Source of the DNA: an uncultured Porphyromonadaceae bacterium
GTDB lineage: Bacteria > Bacteroidota > Bacteroidia > Bacteroidales > Muribaculaceae
Assembly (NCBI GenBank): GCA_900548975.1
Contig: URMS01000005.1
Span: 62,001 to 126,000, forward strand
DNA: 64,000 bases
Reading direction: 5' to 3'
Under the pieces are notes generated by a model. The model was not told where the DNA came from, did not search any database, and worked only from the letters and a program-made list of their open reading frames with translations. Position 1 is the first letter of the stretch, and each line of letters starts with the position of its first letter. Below are positions 51,699 to 60,636 of this stretch, one piece after another. Position numbers and translations under genes: made by a program.

Positions 51699-53249
51699 AT
51701 GAAAAAACTCTACTCAACCATCGTCCTCAGCTTATTTGCCGCCCTGGGAGCCACAGCCCAGGTGAATATCGGCGAAACCGCCTACACTTCGCTTCAGGAA
51801 GCCGTTAATGCAGCTACCGACGGCCAGACCATCACCATCACATCCGATGTAAACATCGAAGGTCGCGTGACCGTAAGCAGCAAGACACTTACTATTGCCG
51901 CCGAAAACAATGCCAAAATAGTTGTTGCAAAAAACTTCTCTCAAGCCCGCCTTCTCTTTAACTCCAGCGCAAACGTCACTCTCGAGAATGTTACCATCGA
52001 TTGCGGTAACTTCGCCACAACTGCCAACGTAATTGAGATTAATGCAAACGCCGCCGGAGCTACTCTCAAGAACGTTACTATCCAGAACGCCAACCAAACA
52101 GCAAACCGCATAATACTTGTCAAAAAACCGACAGTTATCGAAAACATCGTATTCGAGAACTGCACCATTGCAGATGGTGCATATCCGGTTGTTGCAGGCG
52201 CAAACGGTCTGACTGTCAAAGGCTCGGGTGAGTATGAAGTTATGGTCCAGAACAACTACACCTTCACCACCGACAACTTTACCGGTAAAATCGGCATCAT
52301 CCTTGAAAACTGGACTTCCCGCAAGGTCGTTAATTCCGGCAACGTAGCCAACTTCGAGCTTGTCAACGCCCCCGAAGGCTACACCCTCGTGCAGGATGGC
52401 GAAGGCGTAAGCACCTCTTTGGTCAAGAATATCGTAACCAACGAGACTACCGGTGAATCCTTCACTTCCTTTGCAGCAGCATACGACGCAGCTTCCGCTA
52501 ACGATGTACTTGTTCTCCTCGAAGATATCACTCTGGCTGCACGTCAGGACATTAAAAAAGCCATTACCCTCAAGGGTGCCAACCCCGAAGTAAAAATCAT
52601 CCGCAATTTCACCAATGCCATTCTCTTCAATCAGTCGAGCGGTTGCCCTATGATTCTTGAGAATCTTGTTGTCGACGCCAACAACAAGGGTAATAACAAG
52701 AATGAATTGGAAGTAGGAAACGCCAATCTTACACTTAACAATGTGAAAATAATCAATAGCGTGACTACCCAGTCGCTCATATGGGTCAAAGGCAGCAGAA
52801 CACTTAACATCAACAATGTAACAGTTGAGAATTGTGCCGGCACCATAGGATTCGCGTCCAACGGTCATTTGAATATCAACGGTGACAATAGTCTCAATCC
52901 CATCGTATTCGCTTCGGCACTGACAGTTCCTGCCGATGGCTCACTGACAAACGAACAGCCTATCGTACTAAATTTCGCAAGCGATTACACTCCGGCCGCA
53001 GGCAATGTTGTTGTAACAAACTGCACCGACGCAGCAAAATTCGACCTCGTTGCCGCCGACTGGCATCTTGAGGCTAAAGACGGCAATCTGGTACTCGCCG
53101 AGGGCGAAACCACAGGCATCGATGCTATCGTAGCCGACGAAAACGCTCCTGTCGAATACTACAATCTCCAGGGCATCCGCGTGGCCGAGCCCTCGAACGG
53201 CATCTTCATCCGCCGTCAGGGCAACAAAACCACCAAAGTAGCTTTTTAA
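51699..53249 (+). CDS. Secreted beta-helix protein with sorting-type tail
   Basis: A 516-residue protein. The signal peptide (1-20, TAQ-VN) precedes two similar modules (about 22-235 and 245-440), each starting with YTSLQEAVNAATDGQTITITSDVNI- or FTSFAAAYDAASANDVLVLLEDITL-like sequence and running into NVTLENVTIDC-type strands. That is a right-handed pectin-lyase-like beta-helix. The tail VEYYNLQGIRV...GIFIRRQGNKTTKVAF is the surface-sorting motif, nearly the same as in the partial gene at 1-861. No catalytic residues can be named. It ends at a strong terminator. Confidence 0.75.
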   Translation: MKKLYSTIVLSLFAALGATAQVNIGETAYTSLQEAVNAATDGQTITITSDVNIEGRVTVSSKTLTIAAENNAKIVVAKNFSQARLLFNSSANVTLENVTIDCGNFATTANVIEINANAAGATLKNVTIQNANQTANRIILVKKPTVIENIVFENCTIADGAYPVVAGANGLTVKGSGEYEVMVQNNYTFTTDNFTGKIGIILENWTSRKVVNSGNVANFELVNAPEGYTLVQDGEGVSTSLVKNIVTNETTGESFTSFAAAYDAASANDVLVLLEDITLAARQDIKKAITLKGANPEVKIIRNFTNAILFNQSSGCPMILENLVVDANNKGNNKNELEVGNANLTLNNVKIINSVTTQSLIWVKGSRTLNINNVTVENCAGTIGFASNGHLNINGDNSLNPIVFASALTVPADGSLTNEQPIVLNFASDYTPAAGNVVVTNCTDAAKFDLVAADWHLEAKDGNLVLAEGETTGIDAIVADENAPVEYYNLQGIRVAEPSNGIFIRRQGNKTTKVAF

Positions 53250-53257
53250 GCTATTAA

Positions 53258-53275
53258 GCTGACAGGCTGACAGGC
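53258..53275. repeat. GGCTGACAGGC repeat behind the beta-helix gene
   Basis: AGCTGACAGGCTGACAGG right after the stop codon, like the cluster at 870-910 behind the other gene with the same protein tail. Confidence 0.55.
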
Positions 53276-53297
53276 CTCGTTGAGGCCCCGCATATAA

Positions 53298-53330
53298 CGA
53301 ACCCCGGGCGATCGCGTCCGGGGTTCTTTT
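53298..53330 (+). terminator. Terminator of the beta-helix gene
   Basis: The 9-bp stem GAACCCCGG/CCGGGGTTC (53298-53306 with 53317-53325) is followed by TTTTG. The rest of the 53250-53631 gap contains no gene, only GCCTGTCTGCC words near 53540 and the next promoter. Confidence 0.85.
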
Positions 53331-53565
53331 GTACCCTTACAAAAACCACGCATCATAGAGGCGCCACCGCCTAACCGCCAAACGGATGTTCAATATATAC
53401 ACAGGCTATGGTTTGAGCTCCTCTGGAGCGACTACCATAGGTCGCCCACGCAAAAAACATTGCAACCGCAATAGCGGTTAAGCGCGGTGCGCTTTCCTCG
53501 GTTTTGGTCTTCAGCTCGACAGGCCCGGAGAGACCTATCTGCCTGTCTGCCTAATAGCCTAAAGA

Positions 53566-53597
53566 TTTGTAAAATCGGGAAGAATTATTTACCTTTG
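53566..53597 (+). promoter_or_regulatory. Promoter of the gene at 53632
   Basis: TTTG at 53566-53569, a 20-bp spacer, then TACCTTTG at 53590-53597. Confidence 0.65.
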
Positions 53598-53631
53598 GGC
53601 CAATTATTTAAAGTAGTAGAACACGCAGGCT

Positions 53632-54447
53632 ATGACTATAAACGAATTTTACAATCAGCTGCTGACCATCACCGGCAACAGAGACAAAACTGTCGAAGAT
53701 CGTATCGACAATGCTCTTGAATTGAACGAGCAAGTAAGACCTGACGACGAAGTCATGGCAGCCCGCTTCGACAGCATAGCCTACGGAGTTGTCGCTTCCA
53801 TGCTCGACAAGGAGAACATCTGTCATACCTACGATGTGGAGATGATGCAGGCTCTTACTCTCCAGGCCGAGGCTATGATCCGGGGGAAGACAGAACGGTC
53901 GTTAAAGGATTTCCGCAAAGGAGTCGACACCCTTATCGCCGATGGACATGTGCCTTTCGACACACTTATAATGACAGTCGGCCGCATAGTGAAGGCGCTC
54001 CGCTCGACGGTCTTCAACCATGACCGCTACGGCATTCTCGATGCCTTCATACGCCGGGCGGCAAAAGCCGCCGACGCGGGAGAGGAATATGACCGGGAAG
54101 CGGTTGCCGACATGGCGCGGGAGCTGTACCGGCTTGACAATCTGCTTTCCATACATGGGGCTGACGACGAGGCCATACTGAAATTCATCTCCGAAGACGA
54201 GCTTCTGAAAATCAGGGAGAACCCTCAGGAGGGATACCTGAAGAAAGACAGGATCGAATACTCCCGCCGGTGGGAGGAGGTATATTACGATGTCGAGGAC
54301 GAACTTGACGAAATGTTTTCGGAGACACCCCGCCACATGGGATTCTGCTTTGAATACTGGCAGGCCAAAGCCGACCTGCTGGCCCGGAAATACCGAATCC
54401 TGTGGCGCAATCCGCATCAGATGAATCCCGACGTTATGTTTGACTGA
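53632..54447 (+). CDS. Hypothetical helical cytoplasmic protein
   Basis: A 271-residue protein without signal or membrane segment. It is predicted mostly helical and acidic, with many Glu, Asp and Arg, and I do not recognise a family. The C-terminal part (EELLKIRENPQEGYLKKDRIEYSRRWEEVYYDVEDELDEMFSETPRHMGFCFEYWQAKADLLARKYRI) is rich in aromatic residues and looks conserved. The Sel1 gene follows 22 bp later, so they are probably expressed together. Confidence 0.6.
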   Translation: MTINEFYNQLLTITGNRDKTVEDRIDNALELNEQVRPDDEVMAARFDSIAYGVVASMLDKENICHTYDVEMMQALTLQAEAMIRGKTERSLKDFRKGVDTLIADGHVPFDTLIMTVGRIVKALRSTVFNHDRYGILDAFIRRAAKAADAGEEYDREAVADMARELYRLDNLLSIHGADDEAILKFISEDELLKIRENPQEGYLKKDRIEYSRRWEEVYYDVEDELDEMFSETPRHMGFCFEYWQAKADLLARKYRILWRNPHQMNPDVMFD

Positions 54448-54469
54448 ACGATAACCTTTTACTCAACCC

Positions 54470-54865
54470 ATGACCATGAAAGACGAAGAATTGCCCGACT
54501 ATGGGCCACGCGACATAGACGACGATTATTTCCAAGAGATCTACAGAGCCGACCGTGTTCTGGCACGTGCTCAAAAGGGCGATCGGGAGGCTATGTACGA
54601 AATGGGCCTGCGCTTCTATTTCGGCGAAGGACGCCAGGAAAATTACCGTCTGGCACTCAGATATCTTCTCACACCAGCCGAAGAGGGCAACGCCTGCGCC
54701 CAGTACTACGTAGGCCGCATCTATGAGACAGGCGAGGCGACGAAAGAGAAGGAATATAAAGGAGTGGCACAGGACCCGGCCGAAGCCGCAAGATGGTTCG
54801 CCCGAGCCGCAGCCCTCGGCCACGAAGAGGCCGCCAAGGCCCTCGAGCGGCTCCGAGGCACGTAA
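54470..54865 (+). CDS. Sel1-repeat protein, cytoplasmic
   Basis: A 131-residue protein with two to three Sel1/TPR-type repeats (AQKGDREAMYEMGLRFYFGEGRQENYRLALRYLLTPAEEGNACAQYYVGRIYETG, then AARWFARAAALGHEEAAKALERL). There is no signal peptide, unlike the lipoprotein at 22497. It is the second gene of a two-gene operon with the unknown protein before it and may act as its binding partner. Confidence 0.75.
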   Translation: MTMKDEELPDYGPRDIDDDYFQEIYRADRVLARAQKGDREAMYEMGLRFYFGEGRQENYRLALRYLLTPAEEGNACAQYYVGRIYETGEATKEKEYKGVAQDPAEAARWFARAAALGHEEAAKALERLRGT

Positions 54866-54908
54866 CCCCAGGACAATTCTCAGGCATAAACTATCTACAT
54901 AAAAGGTT

Positions 54909-55020
54909 CTCGCAACCCGCTCGCCGCGGGTTTGGCACTGGAGGGGGGAACGCCGCACGCAGGGTCTCGCTCCGCTCCACCCTGCGCTATTGTCCGGGCA
55001 CCCGCTCGCCGCGGGTGCGT
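54909..55020 (+). repeat. About 110-bp GC-rich repeat, copy B
   Basis: Contains ACCCGCTCGCCGCGGGT twice and the REP-like unit at 54958-54986 (one mismatch to 49240-49268), followed by CTATTGTCCGGGCACCCGC as at 49269. Confidence 0.7.
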
Positions 55021-55097
55021 TCTTACACATGCGCCGGATCACAAAAACCTCCGCCGGAGGCCTATACGACGAGAGGTGTATATTTCAACGCCCCCAC

Positions 55098-55172
55098 TTA
55101 ACCTCCTAATGTCTTAACATCCTAACATCATCCATTCCTAACCTCCTAATTCCCTAACCTCCTAATATCTTA
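55098..55172. repeat. Low-complexity CCTAA/CTCCTAAT repeats
   Basis: Words CCTAAC, CTCCTAAT and CTTAAC recur about eight times, running into the GH78 stop codon. Origin unclear, possibly slippage. Confidence 0.6.
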
Positions 55173-57765
55173 AGGAGTGGTGGCCGGGAGCGAGGACGGT
55201 GGGATTGGGGGAGGCAAGGGTGGCTTTGACACCTGCCGGTATGTCGACTTCGAGAGCGATGGTGCCCTCGTCGGTCCGTTCCCATGCTACAGCGATGAGG
55301 CCGAAAGGCGTCTCCTTCGAAGCCCTCACATAGTCTATGCCGTCGACCGTCTGTGGTGCTATCGTCACTTCCGCATAACCCGGAGCCGTCGGCACTATGC
55401 CGGCAAGCGCACGGTAGAACCATGTGCCCAGACTGTTGTAACAGTTGTGTATGCGGCTGCGCTCGCCATTCCAGTGCTCCCATGTGGTGGTGGCTCCATT
55501 GTCGAGCATATACAGGAAGCCGGGATAGTCGCGTTTCTTAAGCATATCGTACATAAACTGCGCCTCTCCGCTGGCGGTAGCCCACTCGGTAATGACTGGC
55601 AGCCCCATCAGACCGGTTGCGAGATGTCCGCCGAAACGCTCAGCGGTAACACGCTTCAATGTCTGCTCTACCGCCGACATGCAGTCGGCCGGAGTTACGC
55701 CGGCCAGCATGGGATAGACAAGATCTATCTGTGTGCCGGTGCCGTAGCTGCAGCTTTCGCGGTCGTAGAATTTCTGATGTATAAGCCGACGCAGTGCCAC
55801 CGCCTCGGCGCTGTATGCAGTGGCATCGTCGGGCCGGCCGAGGGTTTCGGCTATCTGCGCCATCGTATCGTAGCACACAGCTATATAGCAGTTAGTTACC
55901 AGGCCCACCGACTGCGGGTCGGTCTGGTCGATGCCGGCAGGAGTGGCCCAGTCGCCCAGGAACCATCCGCGGTAATCCGTTTCGGGCCAGGGTGTAAGCA
56001 GACCGTCGACGGTATACTCCTTCACATACTGCAACCACTGCTGCATATTCGGGTAGAAGCGCTCGAGCAGACGCCTGTCGCCATAGTTGAGATAGGTCTG
56101 CCACGAGGCGGTGATTATGAAGCCGCCCCAGTACGGGCCGCCGCCGGCCGTGTAGGGGTTGGGAGCCGTATTGGGCATGCTGCCGCCCGGGCGCTGGCAG
56201 TCGGCCCAGGCCTGCATCCAGTTGATATAGGTGGGCGCCATGTTGAAAAGCGTCTGTACGAAAGGTGTCGACGCATTTCCGTCGCCACCGTAGCCGAGGC
56301 GCTCTATCTGCGGGCAATCGACCATATATCCGCCCAGGGTGAGACACTTCATAGTGTAAGCCATCATATTGTAGATGGCGTTGAGGTCGGAGTCGGAACA
56401 TTCGAACGATGCATCGCCAGAATAATCGGTATGTATGAGGCATGCCTCGATATCGCCGGTCGCCGGAGCCGATGCAATACCCGACAGTTTGAGATAGCGA
56501 TAGGCCTTATAGTTGAACTTATTGAGGAACTTCTCTTCATTTTTGCCCGCACCGATATAGAAATCCTCATAGAGGCCGTCGCGGAAATTGCCCTCGTCGT
56601 CGAGAAAATCGCAATAGCTTATGCGCACTCTCTGTCCGGGCTTGAGGCCGGTGAAAGCGATGTCGGTCCAGCCGGTGAAATTCGTACCCATATCATATAT
56701 CCAGGCCGAATCGCCTGCGGCTACTACCGAGACCGGATGAAAACGCCGCTGTATGCGGTTGAGTTCGGCCATCTGCGGGCTTACTGCATGAGCCGGCACC
56801 GCGCCTACAGTAGCATTCTTCCAATCAAGGCTTTCGAGCACATCGGGCGACACAGTCACTGCCCTGCGGGCATCGACGGTCTCGCCGCCGAACTGGTGCG
56901 GCCACCATGAACCGAAAGAACTGTAGCCGCTCTCGGCAGCCTGCCAGGTGCTGTCGGAAACAAGAGCCGTATGCCACTCGCCATCGGAGAGGATCTCGAG
57001 CTGTGCGCGCACGTAGGGTCCTCCCGCTACACCACCGGGAAAACTTTCGTGAAACCATCCTCGGCCGAGCCACAGCACAATATCGTTTGCCCCATCTTCG
57101 AGCAGCGGCGTAATATCGTATGTCACCGCCAGCGAACGCTTGCTGTACTGCGACACTGCCGGTGTCAGAACTGCGTCGGACACAGGGTGCCCATTGACAT
57201 AAGCCTCATGATAGCCAAGCGAATTAACGTGAAGCATAGCCTTTTCGCCACCGTGCCACTCGAACCTCTTGCGAAGAAGAGGCGAATTGTCCTTGTCGGC
57301 ATCGGCGGCTTTGCCGATATATGAGCCCGACCAGTCGGAGGGCGCGAGCAGACCGATACCGAAGCAAGCAGGCTCGCTCCATGACGATACTTTTCCGTCC
57401 TTATTCCATACACGCACCATCCAATAGGCGATATCTTTAGATTTCAGCGGCTCACCATCATAAGCCACAAAAGGCGACAACGGAGCCGAAACTTTGCCGG
57501 TATTCCACAGATCGGCGTCGCCTTCGTTCAGGAGACCAGGCGACGAAGCTACAAGAATCTGATATGCTGTCTGAGCCTCACCCTGCTCCGAGCCGGCATC
57601 TATAGTCCAGCTGAAATGCGGCGTTGCGCTGTCGATGGCCGTGGGGTCGACCAGCGACTCACATTTGAGATTTACTACGGCAACGGGTGAGTTTTTTGCC
57701 GATGTAAGCATGAAAGCGGCACCTGCCAGAACTATGGCAGCACCTGCTATATATAGTTTTTTCAT
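55162..57765 (-). CDS. GH78 alpha-L-rhamnosidase, second of a pair
   Basis: An 867-residue exported enzyme that would release L-rhamnose from plant or bacterial glycans. The signal peptide covers about 1-23. A fibronectin-like domain, rhamnosidase N-domains (LHVNSLGYHEAYVNGHPVSDAVLTPA), a concanavalin-like domain and the (alpha/alpha)6 barrel follow. The catalytic region DCPQIERLGYGGDGNA (about residue 490) and TTTWEHWNGERSRIHNCYNS (general base Glu region, about 790) are recognisable but differ from the usual DCPQRxExxGWxGD and SxNHxxFG. It overlaps the upstream GH78 gene by ATGA. Confidence 0.88.
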   Translation of the reverse strand: MKKLYIAGAAIVLAGAAFMLTSAKNSPVAVVNLKCESLVDPTAIDSATPHFSWTIDAGSEQGEAQTAYQILVASSPGLLNEGDADLWNTGKVSAPLSPFVAYDGEPLKSKDIAYWMVRVWNKDGKVSSWSEPACFGIGLLAPSDWSGSYIGKAADADKDNSPLLRKRFEWHGGEKAMLHVNSLGYHEAYVNGHPVSDAVLTPAVSQYSKRSLAVTYDITPLLEDGANDIVLWLGRGWFHESFPGGVAGGPYVRAQLEILSDGEWHTALVSDSTWQAAESGYSSFGSWWPHQFGGETVDARRAVTVSPDVLESLDWKNATVGAVPAHAVSPQMAELNRIQRRFHPVSVVAAGDSAWIYDMGTNFTGWTDIAFTGLKPGQRVRISYCDFLDDEGNFRDGLYEDFYIGAGKNEEKFLNKFNYKAYRYLKLSGIASAPATGDIEACLIHTDYSGDASFECSDSDLNAIYNMMAYTMKCLTLGGYMVDCPQIERLGYGGDGNASTPFVQTLFNMAPTYINWMQAWADCQRPGGSMPNTAPNPYTAGGGPYWGGFIITASWQTYLNYGDRRLLERFYPNMQQWLQYVKEYTVDGLLTPWPETDYRGWFLGDWATPAGIDQTDPQSVGLVTNCYIAVCYDTMAQIAETLGRPDDATAYSAEAVALRRLIHQKFYDRESCSYGTGTQIDLVYPMLAGVTPADCMSAVEQTLKRVTAERFGGHLATGLMGLPVITEWATASGEAQFMYDMLKKRDYPGFLYMLDNGATTTWEHWNGERSRIHNCYNSLGTWFYRALAGIVPTAPGYAEVTIAPQTVDGIDYVRASKETPFGLIAVAWERTDEGTIALEVDIPAGVKATLASPNPTVLAPGHHSLRY

Positions 57766-60386
57766 ATAGTAAACTGGTAAGAACCCGATTCAAGATGTTT
57801 TGGTTCTCCATCGCCGATGAAAAGAGTGGCGGTAGAGTTGGCCGGAACTGTTACAGAGTATACCACACGTCCGTTACTACGTGTCCACTCCGAACGTATA
57901 ATGCCATAGGGAGAACGGTACGATGCCTTCACATAGTCAAGACCATCGACAAAATGCGGTTTCAGCAGGACATTACGGAATCCCGGATTTTCCGGGTCGA
58001 CATTTATTCCGGCGAGAGCCTTATACATCCAGGCCCCGATTTCGCCGTACATTATGTGATTCTGCGAATATCCGGCAGCGAGACCGTTGTAGTCCCAGTT
58101 CTCGAAAAGCGTTGTGGCACCCTGGCGCAGCCAGTTGCCCCACGACGGATAGTCCTGCTGGGTAATCATACGGAATGCGCGGTCGGCGAAGCCGGCATCG
58201 GTAAGAGCGTTCATAACCGTTTTACACCCCATAATACCGAAGTCGAGATGATCCTTGTCGTCGGCGACACGGCGGTCGAGCACTGCGGCCACTTTGTCGC
58301 GGCAGTCGTCGGGCACCACACCCCAGTAAAGCGGCATTGCCTGCTCGGTCTGAAGGCCTTTGGAATATACGCCGGTTTCGCGGTCGAGAAATTTGTCGTT
58401 GATGGCACGGCGCACCATTTCGGCCTTTTCCTTATAGTACCTGTAATCATCTTCCTTACCAAGCACGCGCGCGGCTTTCGACACGATATCGGCGTTTTTG
58501 AAGTTGTAGATCGATGCAGTGAGTTCTTTGTCGGCCACGGCGCGGTGCGTCACCCAGTCACCAAGACAGGCGTCGGGAACGAGGCCGTCAGGGTATTTTG
58601 CGAGCCAGAAATCGGTATGGCGCTTCATGCACTCGTAGTTGTCGGCAAGGGGAGTGGTATCGCCATAATATTCATACAAGGCCCAGGGGATGATGGTCAT
58701 GGAGCACGTCCAGTCGACAAGGTCGCCGAGGCCCCAGCCTCCCGACGGAATGATACAGTGCAGCCGGCCCTGGTCGAACATATCGTCGCGATGGTCTGCC
58801 ATCCATTTTTCATAGAGGGTCATGCCGTCGTAGTTGTAGAGTGCCGTTTCGACGGCCAGGTGCGCGTCGCCGGTCCAGCCGTTTTTCTCGCGCTGGGGGC
58901 AATCGGTAGGATATCCCACCAGATTGGAGAGATAAGAAACATTGGTGGCACGCCACAGGCGGTTGACCAGCGAGTCGGAAGTCTCGAAAGTACCGATAGC
59001 CGGAAGATCGGTATGGATAAAATGCGATGTAAGATTGTCGGCGTCAAGCTCGAGCGGACGGTCGGATATAACCTCGACATACTGGAAGCCCTTGTAGTTG
59101 AAGCGCGGTGTAAAGGTGTCGGTCTTGCCGTCGAGCACCAGCACATCGGTGTGGAATATCTCGTCGGCATCGTAGCGGTTGTGGTAGAACTGCAGCTGGT
59201 TGTCGTCCCATATCCGCTTGCCGCGCGAATCGAGCTGCTCGCCATGATGCAGTTTCACACGTGTGCCGGCTTCGCCTTTAGCGGAGAATGTGGTGACACC
59301 GGCCCAGTTCTGGCCGAAGTCATAGAGCCAGGTCGTATCGTTGAGGTGTTGCACCGACACCGGACGGCGCGAGTCGGTGATGCGTATTGGGTGCATGGCC
59401 TGCGACACGATATTATCCGACGGAGCGGTGGCAAGGACCGTTGCCGGGCGCCATGCCGAGTCGTCGAAGCCGGGAGTGTCCCAACCGGCCATATCCTTGC
59501 GGAAGTCATAGTTCTCGGCCACATAGATGGCATTGAATGTCACTGGACTGTCGGCGGTGCGGAACGATTCGTCCGAGGCGAAGGTCTCAACCCTGCCGTC
59601 GGTATAGCGCACGCGGATATACAGGCAGAACGACGGCCTGGCTCGCCATGGGGCGTTGTGGAAATTCCACACGGCTTCGGGCTGATGGTTGTACCAGCCG
59701 TTGCCAAGCATCACACCCACTGTATTGTCGCCTTGATGCAGCATCGGAGTGATGTCGTGGGTCACATAAAGCAGCCTTTTGTCGAAATTGGTGAAAGCCG
59801 GGTCGAGGAAATGGTCGCCTGCCTTCGTACCGTTGACCGACAGCTCGCAGAGGCCGGCTGCGGCGATATATGCCCGTGCCGACTCAACCGGCCCGGACAA
59901 TCGGATATTACGGCGGAAACACGAGGTGGAACGGTCGTCGATGCTCTTGCCGTCGGATATAAACTTTCCTTTAAGATTCTCGGGACTAAGAATGCCGGTT
60001 TCGAACGACGATATGACCGGCCGGGACTTACGGCCGTCTTTGTCCCATACGGTGACGCTCCAGTAATAGCGGGTAAATGGCTCGAGGGGACGGCCGGCGT
60101 AGACCGCTGTCATGGCGGGGCCGGTCTTTTTCAGGCGCCAGAGTACCTTGCGGTTGTCGGCAAGGGCGGCGGAGTCGCGGTCCACACCCACCATATATGC
60201 TGTCTGGACAGCGCCCTGACGACTGTCGTCGATATGCCATGACAGGCGGGGAGCACGGCGGTCGATACCGAGAGGATGTTCCAGATATTCGCAACGGAGC
60301 CCGGCGGGATTGCACTGTGCAGCCGCCACAATAGCGCCGCCAAGAGCGGCGAATAAAATAGCAAGCCTATATTTTATAGTTTTCAT
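57762..60386 (-). CDS. GH78 alpha-L-rhamnosidase, first of a pair
   Basis: An 874-residue exported enzyme. Signal peptide about 1-22, then the domain order of GH78: fibronectin-like, LSVNGTKAGDHFLDPAFTNFDKRLLYVTHDI, a beta-domain, and the catalytic barrel with DCPQREKNGWTGDAHL (about 515) and GATTLFENWDYNGL...NHIMYGEIGAWMY (about 775-805). These are the usual catalytic motifs. The 4-bp overlap with the following gene shows that the two are made together and probably attack different rhamnosyl linkages of one glycan. No SusCD pair is adjacent. Confidence 0.92.
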   Translation of the reverse strand: MKTIKYRLAILFAALGGAIVAAAQCNPAGLRCEYLEHPLGIDRRAPRLSWHIDDSRQGAVQTAYMVGVDRDSAALADNRKVLWRLKKTGPAMTAVYAGRPLEPFTRYYWSVTVWDKDGRKSRPVISSFETGILSPENLKGKFISDGKSIDDRSTSCFRRNIRLSGPVESARAYIAAAGLCELSVNGTKAGDHFLDPAFTNFDKRLLYVTHDITPMLHQGDNTVGVMLGNGWYNHQPEAVWNFHNAPWRARPSFCLYIRVRYTDGRVETFASDESFRTADSPVTFNAIYVAENYDFRKDMAGWDTPGFDDSAWRPATVLATAPSDNIVSQAMHPIRITDSRRPVSVQHLNDTTWLYDFGQNWAGVTTFSAKGEAGTRVKLHHGEQLDSRGKRIWDDNQLQFYHNRYDADEIFHTDVLVLDGKTDTFTPRFNYKGFQYVEVISDRPLELDADNLTSHFIHTDLPAIGTFETSDSLVNRLWRATNVSYLSNLVGYPTDCPQREKNGWTGDAHLAVETALYNYDGMTLYEKWMADHRDDMFDQGRLHCIIPSGGWGLGDLVDWTCSMTIIPWALYEYYGDTTPLADNYECMKRHTDFWLAKYPDGLVPDACLGDWVTHRAVADKELTASIYNFKNADIVSKAARVLGKEDDYRYYKEKAEMVRRAINDKFLDRETGVYSKGLQTEQAMPLYWGVVPDDCRDKVAAVLDRRVADDKDHLDFGIMGCKTVMNALTDAGFADRAFRMITQQDYPSWGNWLRQGATTLFENWDYNGLAAGYSQNHIMYGEIGAWMYKALAGINVDPENPGFRNVLLKPHFVDGLDYVKASYRSPYGIIRSEWTRSNGRVVYSVTVPANSTATLFIGDGEPKHLESGSYQFTI

Positions 60387-60636
60387 GATACAAGTGAATG
60401 TTGCCCAAATTTGCGAAAAAAGGACTTTTTAACTGTTCTGTTTTTTGCCAAAGCTGTCCTCAGACATATTTCGATAAACTTTTTGGCATAAACTTGCATA
60501 CAGAACCATCTGAGGGGACATGGCGTTATAAATGGACAGGGAGGTTTTCGCCGCCACCGCCCCGGTGCACGAAAAGCTGAAAAATGTGCCTGGCGCCCGC
60601 ACCCTGACGGCGCCCGGAATTAAAAACCGGAATTCA
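60387..60636. other. Divergent intergenic region, GH78 pair and MBL gene
   Basis: No gene is supported here. An in-frame extension of the MBL gene reaches 60532 but has no conserved sequence. No canonical TAnnTTTG box was found for either side. Confidence 0.35.

Noticed and set aside
57795..60242. Plus-strand ORF of 815 codons
   Set aside because: Antisense of the GH78 gene, which has signal peptide and catalytic motifs. The same holds for the plus-strand ORF at 55177-56910.
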